From: Pantoea phytobeneficialis
GTDB taxonomy: Bacteria > Pseudomonadota > Gammaproteobacteria > Enterobacterales > Enterobacteriaceae
Length of the DNA stretch: 64,000 bases
Direction of reading: 5' to 3'
NCBI RefSeq assembly: GCF_009728735.1
Contig: NZ_CP024636.1
Span: 2,185,720 to 2,249,719 of the forward strand
Positions within the stretch are counted from its first letter, which is position 1. Every line of letters starts with the position of its first letter. Below are positions 32,921 to 43,379 of this stretch, in pieces. The notes under the pieces were generated by a model. It saw nothing but the letters and a program-made list of their open reading frames with translations. It searched no databases and was not told the DNA's origin. The translations under genes and the position numbers were made by a program.

Positions 32921-33752
32921 TGGCGCGCTCCACCTGTAAAGCCGCCTGCCACGGCTGCACCCCAAAACGCTCACCCAACGCAATCAACTGCTCGGTGGTG
33001 ATACTCTGGCGAATCCCGCCCATCGATAGCGCCTTCACCACCACCTCTGACGACTTCTCGGCGGTGTCGATCAGCCCAAAGGTTTCATCAAGCGTCGGTC
33101 CGGCACCAAAAATACCGTGGAACGGCCACATCACCAGGCTGTGCGTCGCCATCTCATCCGCCGTGGCCTGGCCGATACCATCGGTGCCCGGCACCATCCA
33201 CGGCAGAATACCCACCCCATCCGGGAACACCACCAGACATTCGGTGCTGCCTTCCCACAGCAGACGGGTGAAACGTGCCGCATCCAGTTCCACCACGTAG
33301 CTCAGCGCCATAAAGTTGGTTGCATGGCAATGCATAATCACGCGGTCGGCGCCGTTGCTCACCTGTTTGCGTACGCTATGTGACTGGAAATGCGCCGCCA
33401 GCTCTGAGGTTGGCAGCCCACCGTTGCTCAGACCCCAGTGGATTTTGTACGACAGCCCTTTATCATCCACCTGCAACAACACCAGGCTGTCAGCCGGATC
33501 CAGTTGCACATTGCGGAAAAACTTGCCGGAACCGGTCACCAGAAACCAGTCGTTCGCCAGCGCCGGGGCGGGTTTACTCAGTTCGATACAACGCGGTTCA
33601 GCATAAAAGTCGGCAGCATAGGGCTGCACCTCGTCCGGCAGCAGGCGCAGGCTGACATTCCCCCCGTTGCGCTCATCCCAGCCCTTCAGCCACATATCAC
33701 TAGTCGCTTTAACCATTCCCTGTACAAACGCAGAAGAAAGAATACTTTGCAT
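32910..33752 (-). CDS. rhaD: Rhamnulose-1-phosphate aldolase
   Basis: A 280-residue class II aldolase that cleaves L-rhamnulose-1-phosphate to DHAP and L-lactaldehyde. The zinc ligands H141 and H143 (IMHCHATNF) and H212 (MWPFHGIFG), and catalytic E117 (LPTSELA), all fall at the E. coli numbering. That also confirms ATG 33752 as the start, since a longer frame to 33803 would shift it. It begins 10 bp after the rhaA stop. Confidence 0.96.
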   Translation of the reverse strand: MQSILSSAFVQGMVKATSDMWLKGWDERNGGNVSLRLLPDEVQPYAADFYAEPRCIELSKPAPALANDWFLVTGSGKFFRNVQLDPADSLVLLQVDDKGLSYKIHWGLSNGGLPTSELAAHFQSHSVRKQVSNGADRVIMHCHATNFMALSYVVELDAARFTRLLWEGSTECLVVFPDGVGILPWMVPGTDGIGQATADEMATHSLVMWPFHGIFGAGPTLDETFGLIDTAEKSSEVVVKALSMGGIRQSITTEQLIALGERFGVQPWQAALQVERANVA

Positions 33753-33762
33753 GGTGTGTCCC

Positions 33763-35019
33763 TTAACGTTGAGCCAGAATTTGTTGTTCATAGTGACGGA
33801 CATCGCTCAGCCAACTGGCGTCGGCCGGGACATCGTGACGCAGGCACCAGGCCTCCCAGACTGCCTGCCACGGCAGCGATTTTTGTTCTTCCAGCAAGGC
33901 CAGACGAGCGGTGTAGTCCCCTGCTGCTTCCAGTTGGCGTAATTGATCCGTTGGCTCCAGTAAGGCACGCAGCAACGCTTTCTTGGCATTGCGCGTACCA
34001 ATCACCCAGGCGGCGATGCGGTTGATGGAAGCATCAAAGAAGTCGAGGCCGATATGCACTTTGTCGAACAGTTTCTGGCGGGCGATTTCATGGGCGATCG
34101 CCTGGGTTTCATCATCCAGAATCACCACATGATCGCTGTCCCAGCGTACCGGACGGCTGACGTGCAGCAGCAGGCGCGGCACATACAACATGGCGGTAGA
34201 GATTTTGTCGGAGATCACCTCAGTCGGATGAAAATGGCCCGCATCCAGCGTCAGCGCCGTCTGGCGGCTACAGGCATAGCCGAGGTAGAACTCGTTGGAA
34301 CCCACGGTGTAGCTCTCCGCACCGATACCAAACAGCTTGCTTTCCACTGCATCGATATGATGCTGAGGATTAAGTTTTTCGCTGATGATCTCATCCAACG
34401 CCGCCAGCAGACGCTGACGCGGGGCCAGACGATCGACCGTCAGATCTTTCATGCCGTCCGGCACCCAGATATTCATCACCGAAGGCGTCCCCAACTGCTC
34501 GCCAAAGAAGGCCGAAATGTGGCGACTGGCTTTGCAGTGATCAATCCAGAACTGGCGAATCCCCTTATCCGCGTGGGATAAGGTAAAGCCGTCGGCACTT
34601 AGCGGATGGGAAAAACAGGTGGGGTTGAAATCCAGCCCCAACTTATTATTTTTCGCCCATGCGACCCAATTGCTGAAGTGCGCCGGTTCAATCGCATCGC
34701 GCTCCACCGGTATATCGCTTTCCAGGTAAATAGCGTGCAGATTGAGGCGCTTCGCGCCGGGGATCAGCGACAGGGCTTTGTCGAGGTCAGCACGCAGTTC
34801 CTCGGCATTACGCGCCCGGCCAGGATAGTTGCCGGTGGCCTGAATCCCGCCGGTGAGCGCGCCGTGCGGATTCTCGAAGCCGCGTACGTCATCGCCCTGC
34901 CAGCAGTGCATCGAGACTGGAATGCGGTCCAGTTGTGTCATCACCTGTTCTACATCGACGTTAATCGCAGCGTAACGTTGTTTCGCCAGGTCAAAGGCCT
35001 GTTCAATCAGCTTTGTCAT
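33763..35019 (-). CDS. rhaA: L-rhamnose isomerase
   Basis: A 418-residue Mn-dependent TIM-barrel isomerase (E. coli 419) that converts L-rhamnose to L-rhamnulose. Recognisable are [39 protein letters not shown] and [15 protein letters not shown], which contain the metal ligands. The start [18 protein letters not shown] aligns with the E. coli N-terminus. It overlaps the end of rhaB by 17 bp. Confidence 0.96.
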   Translation of the reverse strand: MTKLIEQAFDLAKQRYAAINVDVEQVMTQLDRIPVSMHCWQGDDVRGFENPHGALTGGIQATGNYPGRARNAEELRADLDKALSLIPGAKRLNLHAIYLESDIPVERDAIEPAHFSNWVAWAKNNKLGLDFNPTCFSHPLSADGFTLSHADKGIRQFWIDHCKASRHISAFFGEQLGTPSVMNIWVPDGMKDLTVDRLAPRQRLLAALDEIISEKLNPQHHIDAVESKLFGIGAESYTVGSNEFYLGYACSRQTALTLDAGHFHPTEVISDKISTAMLYVPRLLLHVSRPVRWDSDHVVILDDETQAIAHEIARQKLFDKVHIGLDFFDASINRIAAWVIGTRNAKKALLRALLEPTDQLRQLEAAGDYTARLALLEEQKSLPWQAVWEAWCLRHDVPADASWLSDVRHYEQQILAQR

Positions 35020-36484
35020 AAGCAAGTTCCTTAGCGGGTTGGCTCAGCGCGGCGAAGCGTGCCAGGTTGGCAGCAAAAGCGCTGTTGTTAAGCGGGGCAA
35101 ATTTTTCTAACGGAAAGTTCTGGCTGATGCAGCGACGCAAATCCGCCACATCGCGCAATTCACCGAGGGCGATCAACTGGCAACCGACATTACCCAACGT
35201 TGACGCTTCTACCGGCCCGGCGAACACCGGTAACTGGCAGGCATCTGCACACAGTTGGTTCAGCAGCGGATTCTGACAACCACCGCCCACCACATGCAGT
35301 TGACGCAACGGTGACGCACGCAACTGGCCGAGTTCACCCATCACCTGGCGATACAGCAACGCGAGGCTGTCAAAAATGGTTCGCGCCAGCGCGGCAGCAG
35401 TTTGCGGCACCGGCATCTGCTGCTCCGCACAGGCATCCTGAATTTCCTGCACCATATTGGCGGGGTTAATAAAGCGATTGTCATTGGGGTTGATCAGCGC
35501 GACACAGGCGGGTTCATCGGCGGCTTGCTGAATCAAGGCGCACAAGTCGCTGATGTGCAACTCGCTGCATACGCGCTGCAACAGCCACAGGCCCATGATA
35601 TTTTTCAGCACCCGATAACCTTCTGCACCACCCTCGTTAGTGATATTGGCGTCGAGCGCTGCCGGGCTGAGCCAGGGTTGAAGGCTTTCAATGCCCATCA
35701 ACGACCAGGTGCCTGAACTCAGATAGGCGGCGTCGTCCAGCATCAGCGGCGTCGCCAGCACCGCACTGGCGGTGTCGTGGGTCGCCACCGCGATCACCGG
35801 GATATGATGACCGCGTGGGCTGACCCAGTGGCCGACGGTGTTACCCGGTGCGTTGGGTTTGCCGAACCAACTGGCCGGTACGCCGGCCCAGGCGAGTAAC
35901 TCGTCATCCCAGTCGCCATGAGTGATGTTCAGCAACTGCGTGGTAGTGGCATTGGTGTATTCCCAGTTCAACTGACCGGTCAGGCGATAATGCAGGTAAT
36001 CAGGGATCATCAACGCATGGCTGACCTGCGCCTGCCAGTCAGGTTGTTGCAAATGCAGCGCGCGTAGCTGGTACAGGGTATTGAATGGCAGAAACTGAAT
36101 ACCGGTGCGCTGATAAATGTTGGATTTACCCAGCTCGTTGATCGCCTGCGCCATCTGGCCGTCGGTGCGGGCATCGCGGTAGCTGACGGCCTCGCCGACC
36201 CGCTGGCCGTCGGCATCCAGCAGGACGAGGTCCACGCCCCAGGTATCGATGCCAATGCTGTCCGGCACGATGCCTTCTTCATCCAGCTGTTGCAGTCCCT
36301 GACGGATCTCCTGCTCCAGCCCCTCCAGATCCCAACTGTCATAACCGGCACGCCGTACGCGCTGATTAGCAAAACGACGCACTTCACGCAGCGTGAGTCG
36401 CTGGGTTTCTGTGGTCCATTGCGCGAGCATCACGCGCCCGCTGGATGCGCCTAAATCAATGGCAACAATGTTACGCATACTCAT
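35003..36484 (-). CDS. rhaB: Rhamnulokinase
   Basis: A 493-residue FGGY-family kinase that phosphorylates L-rhamnulose at O-1. The ATP/phosphate loop is [13 protein letters not shown] near the N-terminus. The catalytic-base region is [17 protein letters not shown] and [10 protein letters not shown] mark the second domain. The ATG at 36484 fits the E. coli start ([15 protein letters not shown]); a longer frame to 36541 would run into the promoter. First gene of rhaBADM. Confidence 0.96.
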   Translation of the reverse strand: MSMRNIVAIDLGASSGRVMLAQWTTETQRLTLREVRRFANQRVRRAGYDSWDLEGLEQEIRQGLQQLDEEGIVPDSIGIDTWGVDLVLLDADGQRVGEAVSYRDARTDGQMAQAINELGKSNIYQRTGIQFLPFNTLYQLRALHLQQPDWQAQVSHALMIPDYLHYRLTGQLNWEYTNATTTQLLNITHGDWDDELLAWAGVPASWFGKPNAPGNTVGHWVSPRGHHIPVIAVATHDTASAVLATPLMLDDAAYLSSGTWSLMGIESLQPWLSPAALDANITNEGGAEGYRVLKNIMGLWLLQRVCSELHISDLCALIQQAADEPACVALINPNDNRFINPANMVQEIQDACAEQQMPVPQTAAALARTIFDSLALLYRQVMGELGQLRASPLRQLHVVGGGCQNPLLNQLCADACQLPVFAGPVEASTLGNVGCQLIALGELRDVADLRRCISQNFPLEKFAPLNNSAFAANLARFAALSQPAKELAYDKAD

Positions 36485-36593
36485 GGCGTGTTCTTCCTGT
36501 GATGAGATGCGTACAGAGTAAAAATCCCGCCTTTTCCTCACCTTCCCGTTACTGCCAGCGCGTCAGACCCGCTGGCACCGTGGCAAAGATGTT

Positions 36594-36609
36594 CGTGAGA
36601 CAGCTCACA
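36594..36609. promoter_or_regulatory. CRP-type site in the rhaBADM/rhaSR control region
   Basis: CGTGA-gacagc-TCACA lies in the 292-bp divergent gap, 110 bp before rhaB and 168 bp before rhaS. In E. coli both rha promoters need CRP and an AraC-type activator (RhaS for rhaBAD, RhaR for rhaSR). Further half sites (TTGTGAGC at 36627, GGTGTGAA at 36700) suggest additional CRP contacts. RhaS/RhaR half sites could not be assigned by eye. Confidence 0.6.
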
Positions 36610-36776
36610 GAACCACACAAGCGCCGAGTTGTGAGCTTTGCCGCATTTTCTGCATCAAGCCCGGAGATCTTGAAAAATTAGCCATTTTCCTGCATCACCC
36701 GGTGTGAAATTCAAGGTAAGGTGCTGATCGCCTGAGTAGACTCGGTTACGGTTTTGTTAATAATGAGAGGCGAACC

Positions 36777-37598
36777 ATGACCGTGTTACACAGCGCAGAT
36801 TTTTTCCCCGCTGGGGAGTACACCATTGCCGTCGAGCCGCGCGTGCCACAGCTGGCCTTCCCCGAACATCACCATGATTTTCATGAGATCGTGTTGGTGG
36901 AACAGGGTTCCGGCATCCATGTGTTTAATGGTCAGCCGCAGGCGTTGTGTGCCGGGTGCGTGTGTTTTGTACGCGATCACGATCGTCATCTGTATGAGCA
37001 AACCGACAATTTATGCCTGACTAACGTGCTGTATCGCAGCCCGGCCTCGTTTCGTTTTCTCTCCGGTTTGCAGGCGTTGCTCCCGCGTGAGGAAGAGGGC
37101 CAATACAGCTCGCACTGGCGCATTAACCACAAGGTGATGAACCAGGCGTTGCAGATCGTGGCGCAGATGAACCAGCCGGGCGTCTGGTCACTGGAGAAAC
37201 AGGCGCGCCAGGAGCAAGCTTTCCTGCAACTGCTGGTGCTGCTGCGCGAGGCCGGTCATAACGAAGAAGCGCAGGACCAGGAAGCTCGCCTGCATCGTTT
37301 GCTCGACTGGTTGAATGAACATTACAGTGAAGAAATTGCCTGGGAGGCGCTGGCTGACCAGTTTTCGCTGTCGCTGCGTACCCTGCATCGGCAGATGAAG
37401 CAGCAAACCGGCAATACGCCGCAACGTTATCTGAATCGGTTGCGTCTGTTGCAGGCGCGCCACTTGCTGCGGCACAGTGATATGCGCATTACGGATATCG
37501 CCTATCAGTGTGGATTTGGTGACAGTAACCATTTTTCCACGCTGTTTCGGCGGGAATTTGGCTGTGCGCCCCGAGCGGAGCGCCAGCAGATGTTGTAA
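36777..37598 (+). CDS. rhaS: L-rhamnose-responsive activator RhaS
   Basis: A 273-residue AraC-family activator (E. coli 278). The N-terminal cupin domain binds rhamnose ([20 protein letters not shown]). The C-terminal double HTH includes [20 protein letters not shown] and [20 protein letters not shown]. The opening [13 protein letters not shown] is nearly that of E. coli RhaS. It activates rhaBAD and rhaT. rhaR follows 16 bp later. Confidence 0.96.
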   Translation: MTVLHSADFFPAGEYTIAVEPRVPQLAFPEHHHDFHEIVLVEQGSGIHVFNGQPQALCAGCVCFVRDHDRHLYEQTDNLCLTNVLYRSPASFRFLSGLQALLPREEEGQYSSHWRINHKVMNQALQIVAQMNQPGVWSLEKQARQEQAFLQLLVLLREAGHNEEAQDQEARLHRLLDWLNEHYSEEIAWEALADQFSLSLRTLHRQMKQQTGNTPQRYLNRLRLLQARHLLRHSDMRITDIAYQCGFGDSNHFSTLFRREFGCAPRAERQQML

Positions 37599-37614
37599 CC
37601 TGGAGTGCATCCTC

Positions 37615-38478
37615 ATGTCGCTAATATTGACGCGCGAAGACTACTTCCCGGCCCCGAATCTGCCGATTGCGGTGGCCGAACGCCTGCCGCAACCCTCCTT
37701 CCCGCCGCATCGACATGAGTTCAGTGAGATCGTTATCGTCTGGCGCGGCAACGGTCTGCATATTCTCAATGACCGACCGTGGCTGATCACCTGTGGCGAT
37801 GTCTTTTATATCCGCGATAACGACTGCCACAGCTACGACAGCGTCAACGATCTGGCACTGGATAATATTCTCTACTGCCGTGACCGTTTTCAGCTTGGGC
37901 TGGACTGGAGCCAGTTGCTGCCACCGGAAGATGCCGCCTGCCCCGGCTGCTGGCGCTTAACCACGCGCGGCATGGCGCTGGCTCGCGGCGTAATCACTCA
38001 ACTGGAACGCGAAAGCCGCAAAAGCGACTCACTGTCGACCCAGCTCTCCGAAGCGTTGTTTTTGCAGCTGGCGCTGATATTGCGTCGCCACGGTTACGCC
38101 GCGGATCGGCCGTCGGCGTTACCGGAAGGCGAACAGTTGGATCTGCTGATGTCAGCGTTGCAGGGTGCGATTGACCGCCCCTTCGACCTCGCCGTTTTTT
38201 GTCAGCAGAATAAATTGAGTGAACGCGCGTTGAAGCAGTTGTTTCGTCAGCAAACCGGCATGACTGTTGGTCATTATCTGCGTCAGTTGCAGTTGTGCCA
38301 GGCAAAATACCTGCTGCGCACGCAGGATTGGTTAATCAGTGAAGTGGCCGCGCGTTGCGGTTTTGATGACAGCAATTACTTTTCGGTGGTGTTCACGCGG
38401 GAAACCGGTCTGACGCCGAGCGCCTGGCGGCAGCGATTTTTACCGCACCGCCCGGCGCTGATTGGCGCACCGCATTAA
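37615..38478 (+). CDS. rhaR: L-rhamnose-responsive activator RhaR
   Basis: A 287-residue AraC-family regulator. The cupin part ([20 protein letters not shown]) and DNA-binding part ([20 protein letters not shown]) follow E. coli RhaR, which activates rhaSR transcription. The start at ATG 37615 has GGAG 11 bp upstream and matches the E. coli N-terminus in position; a longer frame starting at 37477 lies inside rhaS and is rejected. It ends just before a REP-like repeat. Confidence 0.95.
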   Translation: MSLILTREDYFPAPNLPIAVAERLPQPSFPPHRHEFSEIVIVWRGNGLHILNDRPWLITCGDVFYIRDNDCHSYDSVNDLALDNILYCRDRFQLGLDWSQLLPPEDAACPGCWRLTTRGMALARGVITQLERESRKSDSLSTQLSEALFLQLALILRRHGYAADRPSALPEGEQLDLLMSALQGAIDRPFDLAVFCQQNKLSERALKQLFRQQTGMTVGHYLRQLQLCQAKYLLRTQDWLISEVAARCGFDDSNYFSVVFTRETGLTPSAWRQRFLPHRPALIGAPH

Positions 38479-38483
38479 GCCCC

Positions 38484-38532
38484 GGTAACGGCGCGATGCT
38501 GGAAAAAACAGCGCGATAAATCGCGCCGCTGC
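38484..38532. repeat. REP-like dispersed palindrome
   Basis: The left arm is degenerate (GTAACGGCGCGATG). The right arm is GCGCGATAAATCGCGCCGC followed by TGC. It lies between the convergent ends of rhaR and rhaT. Confidence 0.75.
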
Positions 38533-38571
38533 AAATCAGGCCATCGGATATACGTTATTAATCACGCCCCA

Positions 38572-39606
38572 TCAGGATGCCATCCCCAGCCCGACAATGT
38601 TGGCCGCGATAATAATCACCACGCAGCCCAGTGACAACACGCGCACCGGACGTTGTCCTACGGCCTTCCACTCCTTCAGCACCAATCCGACCAAACCGCC
38701 ACACAGCACATACAGGCTCATATGCAGCATCCAGCTGACAAAATCATACTGCGGCGGGATTTTGGCATGACCCCAGGCGTAGAAGAAAAATTGCAGATAC
38801 CACATGGTACCGCCCAGCACCGCAAAGGCGATGTTGGCCAGCAACATCGGTTTGGCTACGGAGAAGTCAGCGCGAACGGAAAGTTCAGGTTTCACCGCCA
38901 GGCGGATAAAGCAGTACGCGAGGTTAACCAGCGCCCCGCCGCCCATAATCACCACATAACTGGGCAGCGCCACGTACAACGGATTGATACCCAGGCTGGC
39001 GGCTGCTTCGTGCATCGGTTTGGCCGCATCCATCGCAAAAGACATCCCGGCGGAGAAAATGCCGCATATTACCGCCAGCACCAGCCCCTTCTTCAGGTTA
39101 AACTCTTCCGCGTTAATCCCCAGCGCCCGCTCTTTTAACAATCCGGCACGGGAGACAATCGCCACGCCGATCAACGCAACAAATACGCCCAACAGCGTCA
39201 GCCGACCACCTTCTGAGCTGAACAGTTCGACAAAACGCCCCTGTAACAACGGCGTCATCAGCGTGCCCACCACCAGCGTAATGCCAATGGCAATACCGAT
39301 ACCCATCGACATCCCCAGATAGCGCATGGTCAGACCGTAGTTGATGTTGCCGACACCCCACATGGCACCAAACAGAAACACCGGCAACAGCTGGGAGAAG
39401 CTAAAGCTACCGTAGTAGGCCCAGAAATTCGGCAGCAGCACCGCGCTCACGACCCAGGGCAGAATCAGCCACGACATCACGCCACCGACCGACCACATGG
39501 TTTCCCATGACCACTTTTTCACCTGTTTAAACGGAGCATAAAAACATGCAGCACTGGCGGCACCCACCAGATGCCAGAAGATACCTGCAATGATGGCACT
39601 GTTCAT
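38572..39606 (-). CDS. rhaT: L-rhamnose:H+ symporter
   Basis: A 344-residue, ten-helix inner-membrane transporter of the RhaT family, the same length as in E. coli. Landmarks are [20 protein letters not shown] at the N-terminus, [20 protein letters not shown] and [17 protein letters not shown]. It is transcribed toward rhaR, the E. coli arrangement, and is expected to be activated by RhaS. Confidence 0.95.
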   Translation of the reverse strand: MNSAIIAGIFWHLVGAASAACFYAPFKQVKKWSWETMWSVGGVMSWLILPWVVSAVLLPNFWAYYGSFSFSQLLPVFLFGAMWGVGNINYGLTMRYLGMSMGIGIAIGITLVVGTLMTPLLQGRFVELFSSEGGRLTLLGVFVALIGVAIVSRAGLLKERALGINAEEFNLKKGLVLAVICGIFSAGMSFAMDAAKPMHEAAASLGINPLYVALPSYVVIMGGGALVNLAYCFIRLAVKPELSVRADFSVAKPMLLANIAFAVLGGTMWYLQFFFYAWGHAKIPPQYDFVSWMLHMSLYVLCGGLVGLVLKEWKAVGQRPVRVLSLGCVVIIIAANIVGLGMAS

Positions 39607-39973
39607 TGTTATTCCTTCGTAAGGTTGAGGCCAACAGGAAACCGGCGGTCTCCCGATTACCCGGCAGTCTACGGCGGGCAGCTTTTCCTCAGCCTTTGAA
39701 TGGCTGCCGGAGAGTGGGCGGAATTGGCAATATCCGGTGGGTTTTCAACATAAGGATCACAAAATCGCATTTGCAGGCAGGCACGTCAGAAAAAAAGATA
39801 ACCTGTTTATTATTATCGATATTTTCTGGAAATGTTGTGTTGATCAGCACAGTTTTAACCTGACTGCCATGCGCATCGTTAACATGGCAATCACACAAAG
39901 CACGGATCGTGGCTTCCCCCGACTGCAATTAATCCGTATAACGTTGAGAAAAATCATCAGGACAAGGATTGGG
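39607..39973. promoter_or_regulatory. rhaT upstream region, no gene recognised
   Basis: This 367-bp stretch carries the rhaT promoter at its left end and the promoter of the small gene at 39974 on the right. A plus-strand frame is open from 39737, but its residues look random and it lacks a ribosome site until ATG 39974. No operator was recognised with confidence. Confidence 0.35.
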
Positions 39974-40297
39974 ATGAATACCAAGAGGTTGACGCTGTTG
40001 CTCTCACGTCCGGTGAGTCGCGTAATGCTGGATGATATCCGCGCCATTGTGCCGCCCGAGTCACTCAACATCTTTATTAACGGGCTGGAAGATATACACT
40101 ATGCCCGTCTTGAGTGCGTGCAGAGCGAAGATAACTGTGCCCTGCTGGCCTCAGCGATTGTGGTGTGGCGGCAACTGGGTCATATTCACAGTATCCATTA
40201 TCAGAAAGGTGAACACCTGCGTGAAATTGACGATGCCACGCAGTTCCAGCTGTTCAGTATGATGAAAACGCATCGCGCACTGGTTCAGCTTACCTGA
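39974..40297 (+). CDS. Conserved-looking 107-residue protein, unrecognised
   Basis: A soluble 107-residue protein: an N-terminal LTLLLSRPVSRVMLDDIRAI, then FINGLEDIHYARLECVQSED, then a C-terminal part rich in His and Gln. No membrane helix or signal. A CAAGGATTGGG site precedes ATG 39974; an in-frame ATG at 39737 would add 79 poorly structured residues. It could be a small regulator of the kind found beside sugar operons, but nothing identifies it. It is followed 24 bp later by a 32-residue membrane peptide gene that may share the transcript. Confidence 0.6.
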   Translation: MNTKRLTLLLSRPVSRVMLDDIRAIVPPESLNIFINGLEDIHYARLECVQSEDNCALLASAIVVWRQLGHIHSIHYQKGEHLREIDDATQFQLFSMMKTHRALVQLT

Positions 40298-40321
40298 ACC
40301 CGCTTTCACTTTAGGATAATC

Positions 40322-40420
40322 ATGAAAATCGGACTGCTTTTCCCCATCGCTATTATCATTGCCGGTGTCAGCTTTCTCGCCTGGTTTATCGCCAGTGGCG
40401 CGATGATGCCGGGGTCGTGA
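40322..40420 (+). CDS. 32-residue single-pass membrane peptide
   Basis: MKIGLLFPIAIIIAGVSFLA starts a 32-residue product with one hydrophobic helix spanning nearly its whole length and ending in a short MMPGS tail. AGGA lies 7 bp before the ATG. It is 24 bp behind the 107-residue gene. Small membrane proteins of this size are common in enterobacteria (YohP, YoaJ, YnhF types), but this one does not match those I know. Confidence 0.55.
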   Translation: MKIGLLFPIAIIIAGVSFLAWFIASGAMMPGS

Positions 40421-40464
40421 CCTTTTTCAGACTTGGCCGTTCTGCCAGCTAACCTGCTGAATAC

Positions 40465-40488
40465 GCAGCATTTCGCCAGATATGCTGC
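40465..40488. repeat. Hairpin upstream of aldA
   Basis: GCAGCAT-ttcgccagat-ATGCTGC, a 7-bp stem in the 202-bp gap before aldA. It could end the preceding small-gene transcript or bind a regulator. Confidence 0.4.
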
Positions 40489-40622
40489 GCTTGTCATCTG
40501 TTTCTTCCCTTCGCTGCCATCTGCCCCCTTACCCTGGCAATGACAAAAAGGTGCTACACCTTGATCTGCTTCACTCTGCATTTCACACAAATTTAACGAA
40601 ACCGATCGCGGAGACCCTACAG

Positions 40623-42059
40623 ATGACAACGCACCATCAACATTTCATCAATGGCGAGTTTGTTGCCAATCAGAACGACAAATGGATTGAAGTGATTAAC
40701 CCGGCCACCGAAGCGCTGCTGTCACGCGTACCAGAAGGCACCAGACAGATCGCCAGTCAGGCGATTGCTGCCGCAGAAGCGGCACAACCCGGCTGGGAAG
40801 CGTTACCGGCAATTGATCGCGGTAACTGGCTGCGCAAAATCGCCAATGGTATTCGTCAGCACGAGGCAGAACTCACCGCGACTATCGTGGCCGAGGGCGG
40901 GAAAACTCAGGGACTGGCGCAAACCGAGGTGCTGTTCACCGCGGATTATCTCGACTATATGGCCGAGTGGGCACGCCGCTACGAGGGCGAAATCGTCAAC
41001 AGCGACCGCCCGAACGAAAACATTTTCGTGTTTAAGAAAGCTATCGGCGTGACTACAGGCATTCTGCCGTGGAACTTCCCCTTCTTCCTGATTGCGCGTA
41101 AAGCGGCACCGGCGCTGGTCACCGGCAATACCATCGTGATTAAACCGAGTGAGCTGACACCGAATAACGCCGCCATTTTCGCCGGGATCCTGCATGATAT
41201 CGGTCTGCCGGCTGGAGTGATCAACGTTGTTTACGGCTATGGGCCGGAGGTCGGTCAGGAGCTGGCAGCTAACCCGAAAGTGGGACTGGTCAGCCTCACC
41301 GGCAGCGTGAATGCCGGTATCGCCACCATGGAAGCGGCAGCGAAGAATGTGACCAAAGTGTCGCTGGAGTTGGGTGGCAAAGCCCCGGCGATTGTAATGG
41401 ATGATGCCGACCTCGATCTGGCGGTAAAAGCCATTGTCAGTTCCCGCGTCATCAATACCGGACAAGTGTGTAACTGCGCTGAGCGCGTTTATGTGCAGGA
41501 AGGTATTTACGATCGCTTTATCAGCGCCCTGACGGATGCCTTTAAACAGGTGAAATTCGGGAATCCTGCCGAGCGTACCGATATTGATATGGGACCCCTG
41601 ATCACGGCGGCGGCGCTCGGTCGTGTCGAACAAAAAGTGGCGAAAGCCGTGGAGCAAGGCGGGAAAGTGATTCTCGGTGGAAAGCGTGTCGGAGAACAAG
41701 GCTTCTATTTTGAGCCGACCATCATCACTGACGTGCGTCAGGAGATGGAGATCATGCGCGAAGAGATCTTTGGTCCGGTGCTGCCGGTGATGACCTTTAA
41801 AACGCTGGATGAGGCGATTGGCCTGGCAAACGACTGCGAATATGGCCTGACTTCATCGATTTATACCCAAAATCTGAACACCGCGATGATTGCGCTGCGT
41901 CAGCTGAAATTCGGTGAAACCTACATTAACCGCGAGAATTTTGAAGCGATGCAGGGCTTCCATGCGGGCTGGCGGAAATCCGGGGTTGGCGGCGCGGATG
42001 GTCGCCACGGTCTGGAAGAGTATCTGCAAACCCATGTGGCCTATTTGCAGTTTGCATAA
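40623..42059 (+). CDS. aldA: Lactaldehyde dehydrogenase AldA
   Basis: A 478-residue NAD-dependent aldehyde dehydrogenase closely matching E. coli AldA. It oxidises L-lactaldehyde to L-lactate and also glycolaldehyde. Catalytic C285 lies in NTGQVCNCAERV, E249 in SLELGGKAP, and N151 in LPWNFPFFL. The ATG at 40623 fits the E. coli N-terminus (about HHQHFINGEFV); the in-frame upstream ATG at 40482 is not needed. Its place at the edge of the rhamnose locus matches its job, because RhaD releases L-lactaldehyde. Confidence 0.94.
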   Translation: MTTHHQHFINGEFVANQNDKWIEVINPATEALLSRVPEGTRQIASQAIAAAEAAQPGWEALPAIDRGNWLRKIANGIRQHEAELTATIVAEGGKTQGLAQTEVLFTADYLDYMAEWARRYEGEIVNSDRPNENIFVFKKAIGVTTGILPWNFPFFLIARKAAPALVTGNTIVIKPSELTPNNAAIFAGILHDIGLPAGVINVVYGYGPEVGQELAANPKVGLVSLTGSVNAGIATMEAAAKNVTKVSLELGGKAPAIVMDDADLDLAVKAIVSSRVINTGQVCNCAERVYVQEGIYDRFISALTDAFKQVKFGNPAERTDIDMGPLITAAALGRVEQKVAKAVEQGGKVILGGKRVGEQGFYFEPTIITDVRQEMEIMREEIFGPVLPVMTFKTLDEAIGLANDCEYGLTSSIYTQNLNTAMIALRQLKFGETYINRENFEAMQGFHAGWRKSGVGGADGRHGLEEYLQTHVAYLQFA

Positions 42060-42065
42060 AAATAA

Positions 42066-42098
42066 CCCGTCGCGGCACGACGTATCGCGCCGCGACGT
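42066..42098. repeat. Short REP-like palindrome
   Basis: GTCGCGGCACGACGTATCGC followed by GCCGCGAC: a compact, diverged copy between the convergent ends of aldA and the MFS gene. Confidence 0.65.
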
Positions 42099-42104
42099 AA
42101 GCTA

Positions 42105-43379
42105 TTAACTCAGGCGTTGTTTACTACGGACCAGCGCAATGCCGCTCAGCAATGCGACTGCCATCAGATAATAACTCGGTGCCAGACTGGTGCCGGTCGC
42201 GCTAATCAACAGGGTACAAATCAACGGTGCAAAACCGCCAAACACCGTGACCGCAATGTTATAGCTGATCGCCATGCCACTGGCACGGGTGCCAATCGGG
42301 AACAGATCGGCCATCACCGAAGGCACCGTCGAGAAGTAAACTGATTTCAGCAGTGCCATCCAGCCCACCAGCAACATCAGCGTCAGCGGTGTGGTGTGAT
42401 TGACCACCAGGGTAAACGCCGGATAGATGGTCACCAGCAGCAGAATCAACGATCCCCACATCAGCGGTACCCGACCGACCTTCTCGGCCCACAGCCCCAT
42501 CAGCGGCGTCACCACCGTCAGGATCACCCCAGCCAGCAAAGTGGCGCTGAACGCCGCCGAACCCGGCAGATGCAGCGTTTTGGTGGCATAGGTCGGCACA
42601 TAGTTGAGCATGTAGTTAACGGCGGTGGAGATCACCATCAAACCAATCGCCAGCAGCATCAGCTCCTTCTGACGACCAAACAGACGCTTCAGCGGTGCTG
42701 CTTCCGGCTGCTGCTGTGCAAAGCTGGCCGGTTCATGTACATGACGACGGATGTAAATACCCAGCGGGCCAATCAGCAGGCCAAAGGCAAACGGAATACG
42801 CCAGCCCCAGTCCTGAATCTGGCTTTCGCTCAGAATCTGCGTCAGACCCAGGCCAAACGCCGATGCCATCAGGGTACTGGCCCCTTGCGTAGCAAACTGC
42901 CAACTGGCGATAAAGGCTTTACGCTCCGGGAAGTGTTCCACCAGAAACGCGGTGGAGCTGCCGAATTCACCACCGGCGGAGAAGCCCTGAATCAGACGCG
43001 CCAGCAGAATCAACACCGGAGCGGCCAGGCCAATTGAGGTATAACCCGGCATAAAGGTGATAATCGCCCCGCCGAGCATCATCAGGTTGATCGACAGCAG
43101 CAGCGCCTTTTTACGGCCATGACGATCGGCGTAGTTACCGAGCACAATCGCCCCCAGCGGGCGGATCAGGAATGAGACGCCAAAGCTGCCAAAGGTCAGC
43201 AGCAGCGATACCGAGGGATCGCTGGTCGGGAAAAAGGCATGGGCGATATAGCTGGCGAAAAAGCCATACACCGCAATGTCAAACCACTCCAGCGCATTGC
43301 CGATGCAGGTGGCGAACAGGGTTTTATGCAGATTGGGTTTAACCGCGCTGGTGGGTGCGCTGTGACTGATGCTACTCAT
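42105..43379 (-). CDS. MFS metabolite:H+ symporter (MHS family)
   Basis: A 424-residue, 12-helix transporter. The MHS-family start ATCIGNALEWFDIAVYGFFA and motif A NYADRHGRKKALL are clear, as in ProP, KgtP and ShiA, which import organic acids or zwitterions with H+. The FSAGGEFGSSTAFLVEHFPE motif of helix 4 is also typical. It overlaps the upstream peptidase gene by four bases (ATGA), so it probably takes up the substrate or a product of that enzyme, for example a peptide-like compound. Substrate not determined. Confidence 0.85.
   Translation of the reverse strand: MSSISHSAPTSAVKPNLHKTLFATCIGNALEWFDIAVYGFFASYIAHAFFPTSDPSVSLLLTFGSFGVSFLIRPLGAIVLGNYADRHGRKKALLLSINLMMLGGAIITFMPGYTSIGLAAPVLILLARLIQGFSAGGEFGSSTAFLVEHFPERKAFIASWQFATQGASTLMASAFGLGLTQILSESQIQDWGWRIPFAFGLLIGPLGIYIRRHVHEPASFAQQQPEAAPLKRLFGRQKELMLLAIGLMVISTAVNYMLNYVPTYATKTLHLPGSAAFSATLLAGVILTVVTPLMGLWAEKVGRVPLMWGSLILLLVTIYPAFTLVVNHTTPLTLMLLVGWMALLKSVYFSTVPSVMADLFPIGTRASGMAISYNIAVTVFGGFAPLICTLLISATGTSLAPSYYLMAVALLSGIALVRSKQRLS

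Noticed and set aside
39737-39973. 79-residue extension of the 39974 gene
   Set aside because: Residues look random and run through the rhaT promoter area; ATG 39974 has a better ribosome site.
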